The notes beneath the pieces were generated by a model. That model did no database searches, was not told the DNA's origin, and saw nothing but the letters and a program-made list of their open reading frames with translations. This document shows positions 28,980-40,282 of a stretch of 64,000 nucleotides of DNA, one piece after another (positions within the stretch are counted from its first letter, which is position 1; every line of letters begins with the position of its first letter). The stretch is taken from positions 4,901,001 to 4,965,000 of the forward strand of contig JBBBDQ010000346.1 of assembly GCA_037127315.1 (NCBI GenBank), in the 5' to 3' direction. A program made the translations under genes and the position numbers. This DNA comes from Ascarosepion bandense (lineage: Eukaryota > Mollusca > Cephalopoda > Sepiida > Sepiidae).

Positions 28980-31360
28980 GACATCCTAGATCCGTGTAAA
29001 ACTAATCTTACCTCTTCAATCCTCACCTCTGATTTCTAGATTCTTGGCTACCTTCCTCTTTTTAGGAAGGACTCTAATGCCCACATGCATTTTATGGGAG
29101 TTTATCTCAATGAACATCTCCGGTTGACTAAGAAACTCTTTCTTGAATCTTTTGAATATTATTACATGTGTCTCTGTTTCTCTCTCTCCTAAACTCAGTC
29201 AGCTACCTCTTCTTTTTCTACCCCTTCCCACTCTACTACTCTCACTTCTTTCTCTATCCCTTCCCACTCTACTACTCCCACTTCTTTCTCTATCCCTTCC
29301 CACTCTACTACTCCCACTTCTTTCTCTATCCCTTCCCACTCTACTACTCCCACTTCTTTCTCTATCCCTTCCCACTCTACTACTCCCACTTCTTTCTCTA
29401 TCCCTTCCCACTCTACTACTCCCACTTCTTTCTCTATCCCTTCCCACTCAACTACTCCCACTTCTTTCTCTATCCCTTCCCACTCTACTACTCTCACTTC
29501 TTTTTCTACCCCTTCCCACTTTACTACTCCCACTTCTTTCTCTATCCCTTCCCACTCTACTACTCCCACTTCTTTCTCTATCCCTTCCCACTCTACTACT
29601 CCCACTTCTTTCTCTATCCCTTCCCACTCAACTACTCCCACTTCTTTCTCTATCCCTTCCCACTCTACTACTCCCACTTCTTTTTCTACCCCTTCCCACT
29701 TTACTACTCCCACTTCTTTCTCTATCCCTTCCCACTCTACTACTCCCACTTCTTTCTCTATCCCTTCCCACTCTACTACTCCCACTTCTTTCTCTATCCC
29801 TTTCCACTCTACTACTCCCACTTCTTTCTCTATCCCTTCCCACTCTACTACTCCCACTTCTTTCTCTATCCCTTCCCACTCTACTACTCCCACTTCTTTC
29901 TCTATCCCTTCCCACTCTACTACTCCCACTTCTTTCTCTATCCCTTTCCACTCTACTACTCCCACTTCTTTCTCTATCCCTTCCCACTCTACTACTCCCA
30001 CTTCTTTCTCTATCCCTTCCCACTCTACTACTCCCACTTCTTTCTCTACCACTCCTCTCATTGCTGTTTTGTCAAAGATAGTATTTTGACAATATAGACA
30101 ATGCCATTTCACTCCATTCGTTTGCAAATAAATGTGTTCGATAACTTTAATGCCGATAATGTCAAGTGGTTCAAATGCTGTTACTGATCTTGCTGGCATC
30201 CAAACCCAAGAAGTGGACTTTTCCATGCGTTTTCCCAGTAACCCAGAAGAACACCTTTCTTTTCTAGACCTCTTCTTTATCTTTATGTATGACATGTTAT
30301 GCTATTTAGCTCTGCCCTCTTAGCAAATCTGATCAGACGATGGTTTCTGTAACCATCACTTTCCGCTTGCCGACCAACCAACATCCTCCTATATCAACTT
30401 GAGGACTGGGACTCGTTCAGTGATTTCCTTGGGAAAAAGTGTTACATCCCTTGGGAAAAAGTGTGTAGCCTCCCTGTTCAAAAATGCGCTTCTCAGGTTT
30501 CATCCTGAGTGAAAGCTGAAATTGATGCTTTCATTCGGGCAAGTTAAATCTCATTTATCTGGTTCTTGCCTGTATGCTCGGTCGCTATGACCCACAGGAG
30601 TTAATTCTTCCGGTTGTAACAAAGTGACTCATCTGATTACAGCAGACAATGAAAGCTTTTTCTTCACTCGTCTGGAGTACCCACACCCGATTTCCCGAAC
30701 AGAGACTTTTCTCACAACCCCGTCTCTGGTCTAGTAAGTCATGTCTAAATTAAACTCCCATAAGTCAAGCGGAGGTGCTGGAATTGTAGTCATTGTTCTA
30801 AAATATGTGCCCCTGAACTGGCATAAATCCTCTCCAATCTCTACATCTATTGTCTCTCTACTTTCTGCTTTCCAACTTGTTTAAAGTACTCATCTGTAAG
30901 TCATGTTTTTAAGAACTCTGGTGAACTCTTTGTCGACTCTAACTATCGCTCTATTATCCTATTACCCTTTTTTTTGCTAAGTATTCGAGGCTCTAATCAA
31001 TTGTAAAGTGGTTAAGCATCTCACCTCCCACGACCTACTCTCTGACAAACAATATGGCTTACACTTCGCCAGCTATACCACGGATATACAAACGGCCATA
31101 ACTGATTATGTATACTAAACCCTTGATAATAACGACTGTGACTCTAGATATTTCGAAAGCATTTGGTAGGGTTTTTCATGATGGCCTTCTGCGCAAGTTC
31201 AAGAGATATGTTATTGCTGGACGATTGTTTGATTTAATCCAATCGTTCCTACCAAACAGCTAAATGAACTTTTTCAACGGGCACGCTTCCAGATTATTTC
31301 CTCACGATTCTATCCGAGGTCCAACGCTGTTTCTGATCTTCATCAGCTTCTGATATCGTC
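28980..31360 (+). pseudogene. APE-type LINE, endonuclease and RT, split by a minisatellite
   Basis: Plus-strand frames before the minisatellite give YLPLFRKDSNAHMHFMGVYL and NEHLRLTKKLFLESFEYYY, the middle of an APE endonuclease. After it come VFDNFNADNVKWF (normally GDFN-HH--WL), AGIQTQ, EEHLSFLDLFF (normally LDLFL) and LEDWDSFSDFLGKKCYIPWE. The linker and RT follow: KYVPLNWHKSSPIST, STLTIALLSYYPFFC (shifted NYRPISLL), NHLTSHDLLSDKQYGLHFAS, the motif A segment DISKAFGRVFHDGLL in broken frame, and FDLIQSFLPNS. Many stops. It is of the CR1/L2/Jockey group seen at 7.4-9.4 kb. Confidence 0.7.
29190..30055. repeat. 36 bp minisatellite, about 24 copies
   Basis: The unit CTATCCCTTCCCACTCTACT then ACTCCCACTTCTTTCT repeats about 24 times with a few point variants (for example ACCCC for ATCCC, TTTCC for TTCCC). 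A few variants recur together as higher-order blocks (copies near 29,430-29,520 and 29,610-29,700). Because 36 is divisible by three, several long frames stay open: two on plus and one of 366 residues on minus (VGVVEWEGIEKE repeats). The array sits inside the LINE endonuclease and I regard the frames as by-products. Confidence 0.9.
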
Positions 31361-31816
31361 AGTTCTTAAGCATGAATTTATGTATATGAAATCACTACTT
31401 GCTTCCTTCTCAATAAGAAATCCGTTAAAGCTGACAAAGGAAATGTTGTGGAGTAGTTTTCGCACTGAAAGTTATAATCGTGCTATGTCGGTTGCTAATC
31501 GACTTAACTCACCCAAAATGTTAGCAACTTGGTAATCTTCCACTATAAGCTGAATCCTTAGTATTCGGCTAACTGCCGACTAATATCAACTGCCTATGAG
31601 TTCTACTGAACTCTAAAGAACTCTCTAGAACTTCTAAAACATCTATGAACTTCCCAAGATCTTCCGAAGTTAACTTCTTGTTAACTCTCATAATATAGGA
31701 GGGATAGTTCATTATCTGAGGAATAGGTGTTTCACCATAACAGTTTAAACAAATAAATTAAAAATATGTCGAAGTTAATACATTTCGTATTGGATTTAGT
31801 AAAATTTAGTAAATAA

Positions 31817-31854
<38 letters not shown>

Positions 31855-32428
31855 CAATTTGCAATGAGAAAATAACTGTGGTCAGAAGTTGATATATTGT
31901 CATCAGAGTGACGATGACTTCTATCAGTAACGACATAATTCGAACTGTTGTTCTATGGCAAAACGTGTTACTATTTAAAGCCAAATTTTGGCCTTCAACG
32001 AGGATGCACAAAGTTTACTTAAACTTTTTTTATATCTATACTTTCTGTTAAAAAAGTTCAAATTCTAATCAAGTTTGTTACATTCAATTACGAACAAATA
32101 AGCTTAGGATATACATGAATCTCTCTCAATGTTCCATCTATAGGTTAAATAGTAAGATTTGTATCTGGGAAAGTCATTGTTATTCTCAAGTGAATAATGC
32201 AATATTCACTTCACAACAAATAATTTTCTTACAATCCAAAATATTAGCAAACATTCCTGCCAGCCATGATTGATGCTAGTCTTCTGGAGAGCATCATTCT
32301 GAGCCTCCTTGTTTTTCCTTGTTCAACCGAATTGAAATTAAATGACTACATCGAACCCATAGCTGCTAGAAAAGTTTGGTCACTGTGTCGTTTCAGAGAC
32401 ATTAGAACAATTCTTACATACTTATAAG
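31361..32428. other. No clear gene; (TG)n at 31,819-31,853
   Basis: The beginning may be the degraded end of the LINE RT. Beyond 31,570 no family is recognised. Confidence 0.45.
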
Positions 32429-32550
32429 GCTTACGGCCATATCACGTTGAATACAACGGTTCTCTCTTGATCATTGAAGTTAAGCAACGTTGAGCCTGGT
32501 CAGTACTTAGATGGATGACCGCTTGGGAATACTAGGTGCTGTAAGCGTTT
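32429..32550 (+). pseudogene. 5S rRNA pseudogene
   Basis: 122 nt match the animal 5S rRNA end to end: GCTTACGGCCATATCACGTTG, GAAGTTAAGCAACGTTGAGC, CTGGTCAGTACTTAGATGGA, TGACCGCTTGGGAATACT and GGTGCTGTAAGCGTT. The terminal helix GCTTACGG/CTGTAAGC still pairs. Several former CpG sites read TG or CA (CTTGATCATTGAAG for the usual CCGATCACCGAAG) and no T-run terminator follows, so I call it a pseudogene. A family-1 SINE starts 11 bases after it. Confidence 0.8.
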
Positions 32551-32560
32551 AGTGAGAGAT

Positions 32561-32722
32561 GTGCGTTGTGCGTTGTGGTGCAGTGGATATCGGCTTGGAA
32601 AGAGAAGTCGGTGAACCGAGTTCGAATTCCAGTTGAATACCCTGCATTCACTTAAGCACTGGTACCTTTGGGAAAGGTATTAATCCGTCCCTTCCCTCCA
32701 GTTATGGGTTAAATAACAGGGT
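32561..32722 (+). mobile_element. tRNA-derived SINE, family 1, 3' truncated
   Basis: The head is partly duplicated (GTGCGTTGTGCGTTGTGGTG). It runs through GAGTTCGAATTCCAGTTG and CTCCAGTTATGGGTTAAATA, then stops. Its head lies 11 bases beyond a 5S rRNA pseudogene in the same orientation. Confidence 0.85.
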
Positions 32723-32929
32723 GGGACTTGGGGGACCCTGCCCTTAAAAACAAATCACAATGAATCTTGATACACGAAAAGAAAGATTTATTACTAGACT
32801 GAAAAACTTATATAAACAGCAATAAATTGTTGAAAGAAAAAGGTATTACCAGCAATAAATAAAGTTTAGTTGGCAATAAATGACCCGCCAAGGTTGATTT
32901 GCCATAAAATAAAACAACCAACCAACATA

Positions 32930-33390
32930 TTTATAAATCTACCATTCGTCCGCGCATTGAATACTGCTGCCATATCTGGTCAGGTGATTTGAATATTTAT
33001 CACGAAATTCTCGACAAAATAATAAAAAAAAGATTTTAAATATAATCAACCCTAAATTAGGCATCTTAACTTCTGTCACTTTCTCATTGATGTGACGTAG
33101 CTTTCCTCTGTCCTTTCCTACAAATATTACCATGGCAACTGTTCTGATCGAGCTTTTTTACCCGATGCCCTAAACACGGGAATTTAAGCGTGTTACTAGA
33201 TTGGCATTTAGGTTCCACCATTTTACCGTTGAAATAGTTTAATATAATCCTCATTTTTACTACAGTTGTTCCTTTTCTCGCAGTTCTCGCATGTAAAACT
33301 CTATTCTGTTTGTTTGCTTTCCTGATAGCTACAACCTACAAAAATTGAAATACAACGTCATATGTGATCTTCAATTATCTTGAATTCTTT
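32930..33390 (+). pseudogene. APE-type LINE RT C-terminus
   Basis: Plus-strand frames read STIRPRIEYCCHIWSGDLNI, YHEILDKIIKKRF, SLSHCDVASLCPFLQI, and at the end SRSSRMTLFCLFAFLIATTY in a shifted version of LWNSLP--CFPDSYNLQK. The order matches the 7.5-8.4 kb copy. Stops and frameshifts are numerous. Confidence 0.7.
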
Positions 33391-33514
33391 CTTTTTTCTT
33401 CCATAATCCGATTACACAATCTTTTCCTCACTATAACACCCAAATACGAGTGTCTGTCCCACTTTGTTTCGGTTGAAATGATTGCAAAAAAACAAAAAAA
33501 CTATCTATCATATT

Positions 33515-33522
33515 TTAATTAA

Positions 33523-33591
<69 letters not shown>

Positions 33592-33600
33592 CATAAATTC

Positions 33601-33651
<51 letters not shown>

Positions 33652-33659
33652 ATTCTTAA

Positions 33660-33698
<39 letters not shown>

Positions 33699-33752
33699 AT
33701 ATTCTTATTAAATCTATCTATCTAATTCTTATTAAATCGATCAATCTATCTC

Positions 33753-33783
<31 letters not shown>

Positions 33784-33792
33784 CACTCAAAT

Positions 33793-33826
<34 letters not shown>

Positions 33827-33839
33827 ATATTCTTATTAA

Positions 33840-33872
<33 letters not shown>

Positions 33873-33937
33873 ATTCTTCTTATTATCTATCTCTCTATCT
33901 ATCTATCTATGTATCTATCTATCTATCTCACTCAAAT

Positions 33938-33998
<61 letters not shown>

Positions 33999-34001
33999 TT
34001 G
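33515..34001. repeat. Long (TATC)n array, about 480 bp
   Basis: TATC repeats interrupted by short inserts such as ATATTCTTATTAAATC and CTCACTCAAATTCTATC, which themselves recur, so higher-order blocks have duplicated. No gene is present. Confidence 0.95.
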
Positions 34002-34011
34002 CGGATCCAAT

Positions 34012-34520
34012 GTAAACACCTTCTTGCACACTCATGTTCACATGGAAAATCCCAAAAGGTAAAACAAAAATTGAAAATTGACTTCATAATTGCTAACCGA
34101 ATACCCTTAATGATGTAACTGCCATAGACAAAAATAGTACAGGATGTGATCACAGAATGGTCTCCAGCAGAATCAAATTTAACTTTATGGTTAAGAGAAA
34201 ATCAACGTGTAAAAGAAAACGTTCTAATCAAATCAAAGAGAACATTGAATTTCAGTTCGAAATCAAGACCATATTTCAGGCTTTGTGGAAATACGAAAAT
34301 AATGAAAGAATTATAAATAGCAACTTGGCAACTACAATTACAGCTGCGTAGAGGTGATAACAAGGAAAGGTAAAGGAAATGGCTTTAACGAAGGAAAATA
34401 ACTAAAAAGCAACACAAAAAAACGATAATGACGAGAAATATGGACGTAAACACTAAGATCGATGGAAACGTAGAAGGTAGATTGAAACAAAATAAGCAGC
34501 AAATATATGAGACACCAAAA
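34012..34520 (+). pseudogene. RTE-type LINE endonuclease-RT linker fragment
   Basis: Frames give VNTFLHTHVHMENPKR, KLKIDFIIANRIP (usually EIDYILTNR), STGCDHRMVSSRIKFNF (usually GSDHRMV, with the SDH catalytic motif now CDH) and IEFQFEIKTIFQAL. These are the C-terminal end of an APE-type endonuclease and the linker of an RTE LINE. Frameshifted. Confidence 0.65.
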
Positions 34521-34604
34521 ACAAAAAAATCAATGAAGATAAACTTAGAGTAAGAAATGTATGAAAATAATGAATCAAATACAGCCCAGTGGTTTCTTAG
34601 TTAC

Positions 34605-34935
34605 ATGATGAACAGATATTTTCTCGAAATGGCTCCGTACCTTGGGAGAATTTTGGACCTCAAATTCACATCCGATTTCGAGTGGTACTTTCATACAGCC
34701 CATCGGCGATCAGACTCCGAACCACCATCAATCAGGATGAACGGATATCTTCTCAAGCAAGCACCGTGCCTTGGGAGAATATTACGCCTCAAACTCACAT
34801 CCGATCTCGAGTGGTAATTTCATACAGCCCACCGGCGATCAGATTCCGAAACACCATCAGTCAGGATGAACGGATATCTTCTCGAGGAGGCACTATGCCT
34901 TGGGAGAATATTGGACCTCAAACTCAGGTGGTAAT
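34605..34935. repeat. 129 bp tandem repeat, ~2.5 copies
   Basis: CCTTGGGAGAATWTTRSRCC starts at 34,640, 34,769 and 34,898, a 129 bp (43-codon) period. The units are about 90% alike, the last truncated. Because the length is a multiple of three, an open frame spans them, but its content is not recognised. Confidence 0.85.
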
Positions 34936-35059
34936 CTTATATACAATACATCGCTAAAGATGTAGGAAAAAGGATCAACTCTTTCTACCACTTTAGTAAT
35001 TACTTGACGCCACTTGTTATATTCCACCTTTATAAGGGTCAAATCAGACCGAAAATGGA

Positions 35060-35356
35060 GTCAGTTAGTTAAGTAAATGTAATACACGCTAGGGTGATCA
35101 CATCTCAGACATGACTGACTGGGCAAATTATTTCCAGCAGTATGCTGCCATTACTTTCTGCGGTAGACTGGTTACCAGCCAATGCTATAGGACCCAATCT
35201 GTCCTGTTATCTAACAGGATATAACTGGAGAGAAGAGACGGATTAATACCTTTCCCAGGGGTATTTGTGCGTAAGTGAGTACAGCGAATTAACTGGAATT
35301 TGCAATCTGCTTCCTGATTTCTCGTTCAGAGCCGATATCCACTGCACCACAACGCG
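35060..35356 (-). mobile_element. tRNA-derived SINE, family 1
   Basis: Minus-strand full-length copy, CGCGTTGTGGTGCAGTGGAT at the high end and CTAACTGAC at the low end. Confidence 0.85.
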
Positions 35357-35810
35357 TTTTTGATAGAGTTAAAAATGCCTACGGGTCCTTGGAAAAATAC
35401 ATTCAGAAATTACAATATATATATATATGTTTCACTAAATAATATAGACAAGTTTTGTCGATTTATTTTATGTAACTTTTTTTTCATATCGTCTGTTAAG
35501 CTTAATAGCACTATTGTTGAATAAGGAACGAAAGTCACAATATTGATACATTTTTTTAATTAATCTTTTCTGAGCTTTCGGCTTACATCAGCCATTATCA
35601 AAGATGGCAATTATATTGGTTGTATTAAGAAGTTCGCGGACTTACGGTAGTAGTAGTCGTCTATTTTGTTTGTATGGGAAATTGGCGAACACGTGCGTGC
35701 GTGATGGAAGCGAAAATCGCACTACAGCTTGTGGCATCTCAGAGTAGAGAGTAGAGGCGAGAAGTATTTAGTATGGAAAGACATTGGGATAACCAATCGC
35801 TTCTGTTATC

Positions 35811-35812
<2 letters not shown>
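35357..35812. other. Unassigned; CTGATG-CGAAAGC motif on minus
   Basis: Near 35,571-35,600 the minus strand reads GGCTGATGTAAGCCGAAAGC then TCAG, matching the motif at 12,104-12,135. TCAAAGATGGC follows. The rest is unrecognised. Confidence 0.4.

Positions 35813-35863
<51 letters not shown>
35813..35863. repeat. (TA)n microsatellite
   Basis: About 25 TA units, ending exactly where the GGTACC-ended element begins. Confidence 0.95.
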
Positions 35864-35867
<4 letters not shown>

Positions 35868-37435
35868 GTACCTCCTCTGGAGTCCAGTCAATTCTTCTAT
35901 ACTTAAATTTAAATTTAAATTTTAAAAATAAATAAGTTATCTTCAAGCTTTAAAATTTGCTTTAATTGTTTTTAAAAATCTTGATAAAATAACATTTACC
36001 GCGCTGGCACGTTATTTAAGTGAAATTTTAATATTAAAACTTACCTTTATCTGTTTTCAATCAATTAATAATTGCTTACTCCCAGAAATTTACAATAAAA
36101 AAAAAAATTAAATACGGTAGCCACTTTTTTGTTATGTAAGTCATAGAGTTGCTGACAGATGACAGCTACCGGATGTTGACAGATACGCAATGTCTGGTGA
36201 CCAATCGTGATAAAAATTTTATTATTTTTTGGTGGTGGGGGAGGGGGGTTAACTAAATAGTGAAATGGAAAATTTAACATAATAATTTCAGCACTTATAT
36301 AATATTTTATAGAATTTTAGCTTAGATTTATAGCTAGACATTTGAATATGCTTTCTGAATAACTAAAAATTTTAGAAACGTAGAGAATAAAATATCGTAA
36401 GAATGAAAGTGCGTTCTTCTGTTTTGCTATGTAAGAAGGAATAACCCAGAACGCTTGTTAACTTATAAAATCATTTTGACCCATATGGAACACAGTACTT
36501 TATAGATTTGAACATCGTACTTCATAACTTTGAACGTATTTGCACAAATAATTAATTCTTTTTTTTTGTCTTTTTAAAAATATTTTTGGTGAAAAATTTT
36601 TATTAATTTTTTTTTTGTTTTATAGGCAGTATAATCATCAATTCGTAACTAAAAGAAAAAACGATACAGTTCTTTAAAAGATTTTTAAAAGATTTTTAAA
36701 ACTTTATACATTATTTATAATAAAAAAATGCAAACAATTCTTTTATAATTTTATTAGTAATCAAAAAAAAATTTTTTTTTTCGGAATATAATGTCCTTAA
36801 TTTTTATTATTTATTCCAGCAATTAAAACTTATCAAATTAAATTATATCAAAGTTTTATTGCATTTTTTATATTTCTCTTCGGAGCAGATTTTCGTATAG
36901 TGAATCATAATTTTAAATAAAAAATACATGATTTATATTCCCGATGAGTTCTGTGTTTAACTAATAAAACAAAAATACCAGAAAATTATAATTTATTAAA
37001 ATTTCATGAATTTACTTGAAATGGAGTAACAGACTTAAAAAAAATGTTTTCATAAAAATTTTAAGAAAGTAGAAATTTCAAAAATAATTTTATTCATTTG
37101 TTAATGAGTACTGAAAGTTTCATTAAAATCCGACAAATATTTGATTTTTGCGAGAATTTCCAAATTAATGTGTTTGTCAACGAAAAAGTGAGTTACGTAA
37201 AAAAAATTACGTAATCAATTATAAAATAGACGTAATATTTTTAACCACGCTAACTTCAAATAAAAAAAAATGTTAAAAGGGATTAAAAAATTTTATAAAA
37301 TAATTAAAATTTACTTTGATCTTGCCTCTTCATAATATTATAAACGTTTTGGATAGAAAAAGTTCCTTTATTAAGTTTTTAACCTTTTTAAACTGTTTTT
37401 ATGCTGGATTTTTGTTACGTAATGGAGGTACCTAA
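35864..37435. mobile_element. AT-rich 1.57 kb element with TTAGGTACCTCC termini
   Basis: TTAGGTACCTCC at 35,864-35,875 is matched inverted by GGAGGTACCTAA at 37,424-37,435, and (TA)n flanks both sides, so TA could be the target. The interior is very AT-rich, with many A and T runs and no credible protein. It may be a non-autonomous DNA transposon of unknown superfamily. The palindromic GGTACC core means inverted repeat length is partly a consequence of self-complementarity; 9-12 bp is short. Confidence 0.5.
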
Positions 37436-37689
37436 ATATATATATATATATATGGACTGTTTTGTTATCTCTAATATCTTCTATGGCAATAAATGATGGA
37501 TATATATTTCTGAGAGAGGGATAAACACTATATTAAAGTGACACAGATTTGTTTAAGAACTACAGTCGGAACAATGTAAATATTATAAATAATAAGGAAG
37601 TTTTAAAGAAATTACTCAAAACAAAGTAAGTTATGAAAAAAAAACAGTCCGTTTTGATACAAGTATTGAAGAAAGAAGGTTCAGATATA

Positions 37690-37835
37690 AAACTCACGAG
37701 AGAGTGGGGAAGCACGGAATATCGAGATGAATGACAAAATGTAGGCTGGGATGGAGAGTAAGAAGATAAACCTTGTTATTAGCAAGTTACAGTGAGCTAT
37801 AATTGCCCACGTCCTGAAATGACAAGGTCCATGAA
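37690..37835 (+). repeat. RTE 3' tail fragment
   Basis: GGGAAGCACGGAATATCGAG, then CTATAATTGCCCACGTCCTG, AAATGACAAGGTCCATGAA match the RTE 3' untranslated block (ATGATCGCCTACGTCCTGAA...GACA--GTCCATGAAGAAG). Confidence 0.55.
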
Positions 37836-38640
37836 TTGTAAACATATGTACGTAAAAAACAAATGTGGAATAATTTGGGTTTTAAAATAATCTAAAGGAC
37901 TGGAAATACTTAGCCAAAACCTATTTAGCGAAAAGCATATGTATAGACAAAGAAAATAAATAGAACACTTACCTAAAAGGCGGCAAACAGAGCCCGGAAA
38001 TATGAAAGAGAAAAAAAAAACATGTTAAGAGACAAACAGAATTAGTACAAAAAAATATTGCATCGGTCAAATCAGTCGTTACCAAAATGTGCGTCGCTAC
38101 GTCTAGGAGGCGATGCTGTTAACTATCTTGAACGCCGCTAGATATTCAAAGTTATAACAAATTCCTATGGCCGATCGACTCACGTCCAATTGCAAAAATG
38201 TCCCCAGAAGAGATTACAACCCATTAACTTCCTATGATTGTAATTCCCGTCGCGACAGTTCCTTAATATGATAGAAATTACGAATATTCCATCGTGTTAT
38301 TGCATATTTACCAAAGGGAATATATGGACATTTTACGATTCATGCATAATGTAAAACGTGGACCCTTATGTGGGTAGGTCGTTGCGAGTGACTGCCGATG
38401 TTCAATATAACGTTGTAAATATCTGCGAAAACTGTATATTTACATTGTAAATTAATCACCCACTTTAGAAACAGTTCACTCACTGCGAACCCAGAAAAAA
38501 ATATTCTTGAAGATGAAAATGAAAAAAAAATTTTCTTGAAGATGAAAAAAAAAAAAAAGAAATATAAAAAAAAAAAATAGCAGTAGAAAATACATTCTTT
38601 TTTTTTTTTACTCTTTATTTAGCGTCATAATTCTTCAGAG
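37836..38640. other. No gene seen
   Basis: It has somewhat higher GC around 38,080-38,400 but no frame longer than about 50 residues. An A-rich stretch with two copies of TTCTTGAAGATGAAAA lies at 38,500-38,580. Confidence 0.45.
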
Positions 38641-38646
38641 GCGGAT

Positions 38647-38950
38647 GTGCGTTGTGGTACAGTGGATATCGGCTCGTGAACGAGAAGCCGGGGAGCCGAG
38701 TTCGAATTCCAGTTGAATCCATTGTATTCACTTACGTGCAAATACCATTTGGAAAGGTATTAATCCGTCTCTTCCTTCCAGTTATGGGTTAAATAGCAGG
38801 ATAAACTGGGTTCTATAGCCTTGGCTGGCAACCAGTCTACCGCAGAAAGCAATGGCAACCTACTGCGGGATAATATTCTGCCCAGTCAGACATGTCTCGA
38901 AAGAGACATGATCGCCCAAACGTGTATCACGTATGGCACTTAACTGACTG
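38647..38950 (+). mobile_element. tRNA-derived SINE, family 1
   Basis: Full-length and well preserved, GTGCGTTGTGGTACAGTGGA to GGCACTTAACTGACTG, with the TGTCTCGAAAGAGACATGA palindrome intact. Confidence 0.9.
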
Positions 38951-39658
38951 AATTCTTCAGAAATTAGGCGATATTATTTTCAGCTTCCTTTTCTTCATTA
39001 TCTTAGAATTTTCATAATTCTTTAGGAAAGGTAGTAGAGTTTTCTTTCTCAGAGTACTGCTCTACATCTGATATTTAACCCCTATATGGGAGGAGTCAAG
39101 AAATGAATTCAGGCATTTCGTAAGATCATAGTGTGTGTGTTTTCTTAAGTTGTTTTAAGGTATATCAACAGGTCAATGGGGTAATGCTGACAAGATTTTT
39201 AGGATAGTTTCTTATAAATAGAATAGGTATATTTTTTAAGAAATCAGTTTCTGGTCCGTTTTCATTTACTTATTTTTATAAAGAGTGTTTTTGTAAAAAG
39301 TTAAATGTATTGCCGGTAAAATTTCTTCTTCTTCAAAAATATATTCATGGCAATATTATTAAAATTGCTAATTGTTATACTAATACTTTCACGACAAAAA
39401 CCTATTTTTATACTTTCATAGGGGTTTGACCTCAGGTTGGGACTTAACTATTTGCCTATAGTTAGAAACCTAACAGGTACTACCACCCAGGGAACAGCAG
39501 CAATTAAGAGGTAATTCCACGCTCTTTAAAGCTTCCTAATCTGAGGTCTAACTGCCGGATTTTGCTTATCGCAGGACACGATCATAGTGTGAGGCGAATG
39601 CTACTTGGGAGGCTTGTATTTGAACTCAGCCGATAATTGCATCGATAAACAGTTGCAC
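38951..39658. other. No gene seen
   Basis: No frame or repeat recognised. Confidence 0.45.
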
Positions 39659-39710
39659 CACACACACACACACACACGCACACACACACACACAGACACA
39701 CACACGCGCG

Positions 39711-39756
<46 letters not shown>
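39659..39756. repeat. (CA)n(TA)n microsatellite
   Basis: CA repeats with CG interruptions, then TA repeats into which the following Tc1-type element is inserted. Confidence 0.9.
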
Positions 39757-39759
<3 letters not shown>

Positions 39760-40282
39760 TACTGTGCAAAAGTATTAGAACAATAATTATTTTATCTCTT
39801 ATGAGGCATCAAAATAAAGTTTAAAATCAACCCTGTTCTAACTTTTTTGCACACTACCGGTAGTGTGCAAAAGCATTAGGACAGGCTGATTTCCTAAAAA
39901 CCACACTGAAATTCAAATACAGGGTGAAAATCCAAGTAAACTATTGACTATCTATGGGATATTTTGGATAAATAAATTGATAAATCTAATGTTACTTTGC
40001 AAGACACACTTTGAGAACAAATACAAGCTGCTTGGCAGGAGATACCATCAGATATATTGAAGAAGCTTATGATGTCAATGCCTGACAGAATGAAGGCTGT
40101 GATCAAAGCAAAAGGCTATTATACCTAAATATTAAATTTATTTTGTAACAAGTATTTTTTTCTTGTTAAAACATTTGTTGAGTAAATCAAATAAAATTAT
40201 TTTAATTAATTTTTTTATTTTCTGTTAATATACCTCATAAAAGATAAAATAGTTCTTGCCCTAATACTTTTGCACAGTACTG
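39757..40282 (+). mobile_element. Tc1-type deletion derivative (MITE) with ~50 bp TIRs
   Basis: CAGTACTGTGCAAAAGTATT at the left end is repeated inverted at the right end, and similarity extends about 50 bases. TA flanks both ends. Inside, the plus strand encodes the end of a Tc1 transposase: DYLWDILDK, then IQAAWQEIPSDILKKLMMSM and PDRMKAVIKAKGYYT with stops before it (usually NLW--L, W--IP---L-KL--SMP-R--AVI-AKG--TKY). The catalytic triad is deleted. At 39,847-39,870 lies a perfect 24 bp palindrome, TTGCACACTACC and its complement, made of a second TIR-like sequence. Confidence 0.8.

Noticed and set aside
29195..30295. Long open frames of 309-366 residues across the minisatellite on both strands
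   Set aside because: They follow from a 36 bp (12-codon) repeat unit lacking stops in several frames; composition is purely repetitive and the array interrupts a LINE.
32561..32722. A 5S-derived SINE (SINE3 type) formed by the 5S sequence plus the SINE
   Set aside because: The second 5S-SINE association has the opposite arrangement, and other SINE copies lack 5S; a fixed 5S-headed family is not supported.
33515..34118. Frames of repeated YLSI
   Set aside because: They are translations of (TATC)n tracts, here and at 26.8 and 27.8-28.1 kb.
35864..37435. piggyBac or Harbinger assignment for the GGTACC-ended element
   Set aside because: No TTAA or direct TWA target duplication and no transposase; the ends fit neither family clearly.
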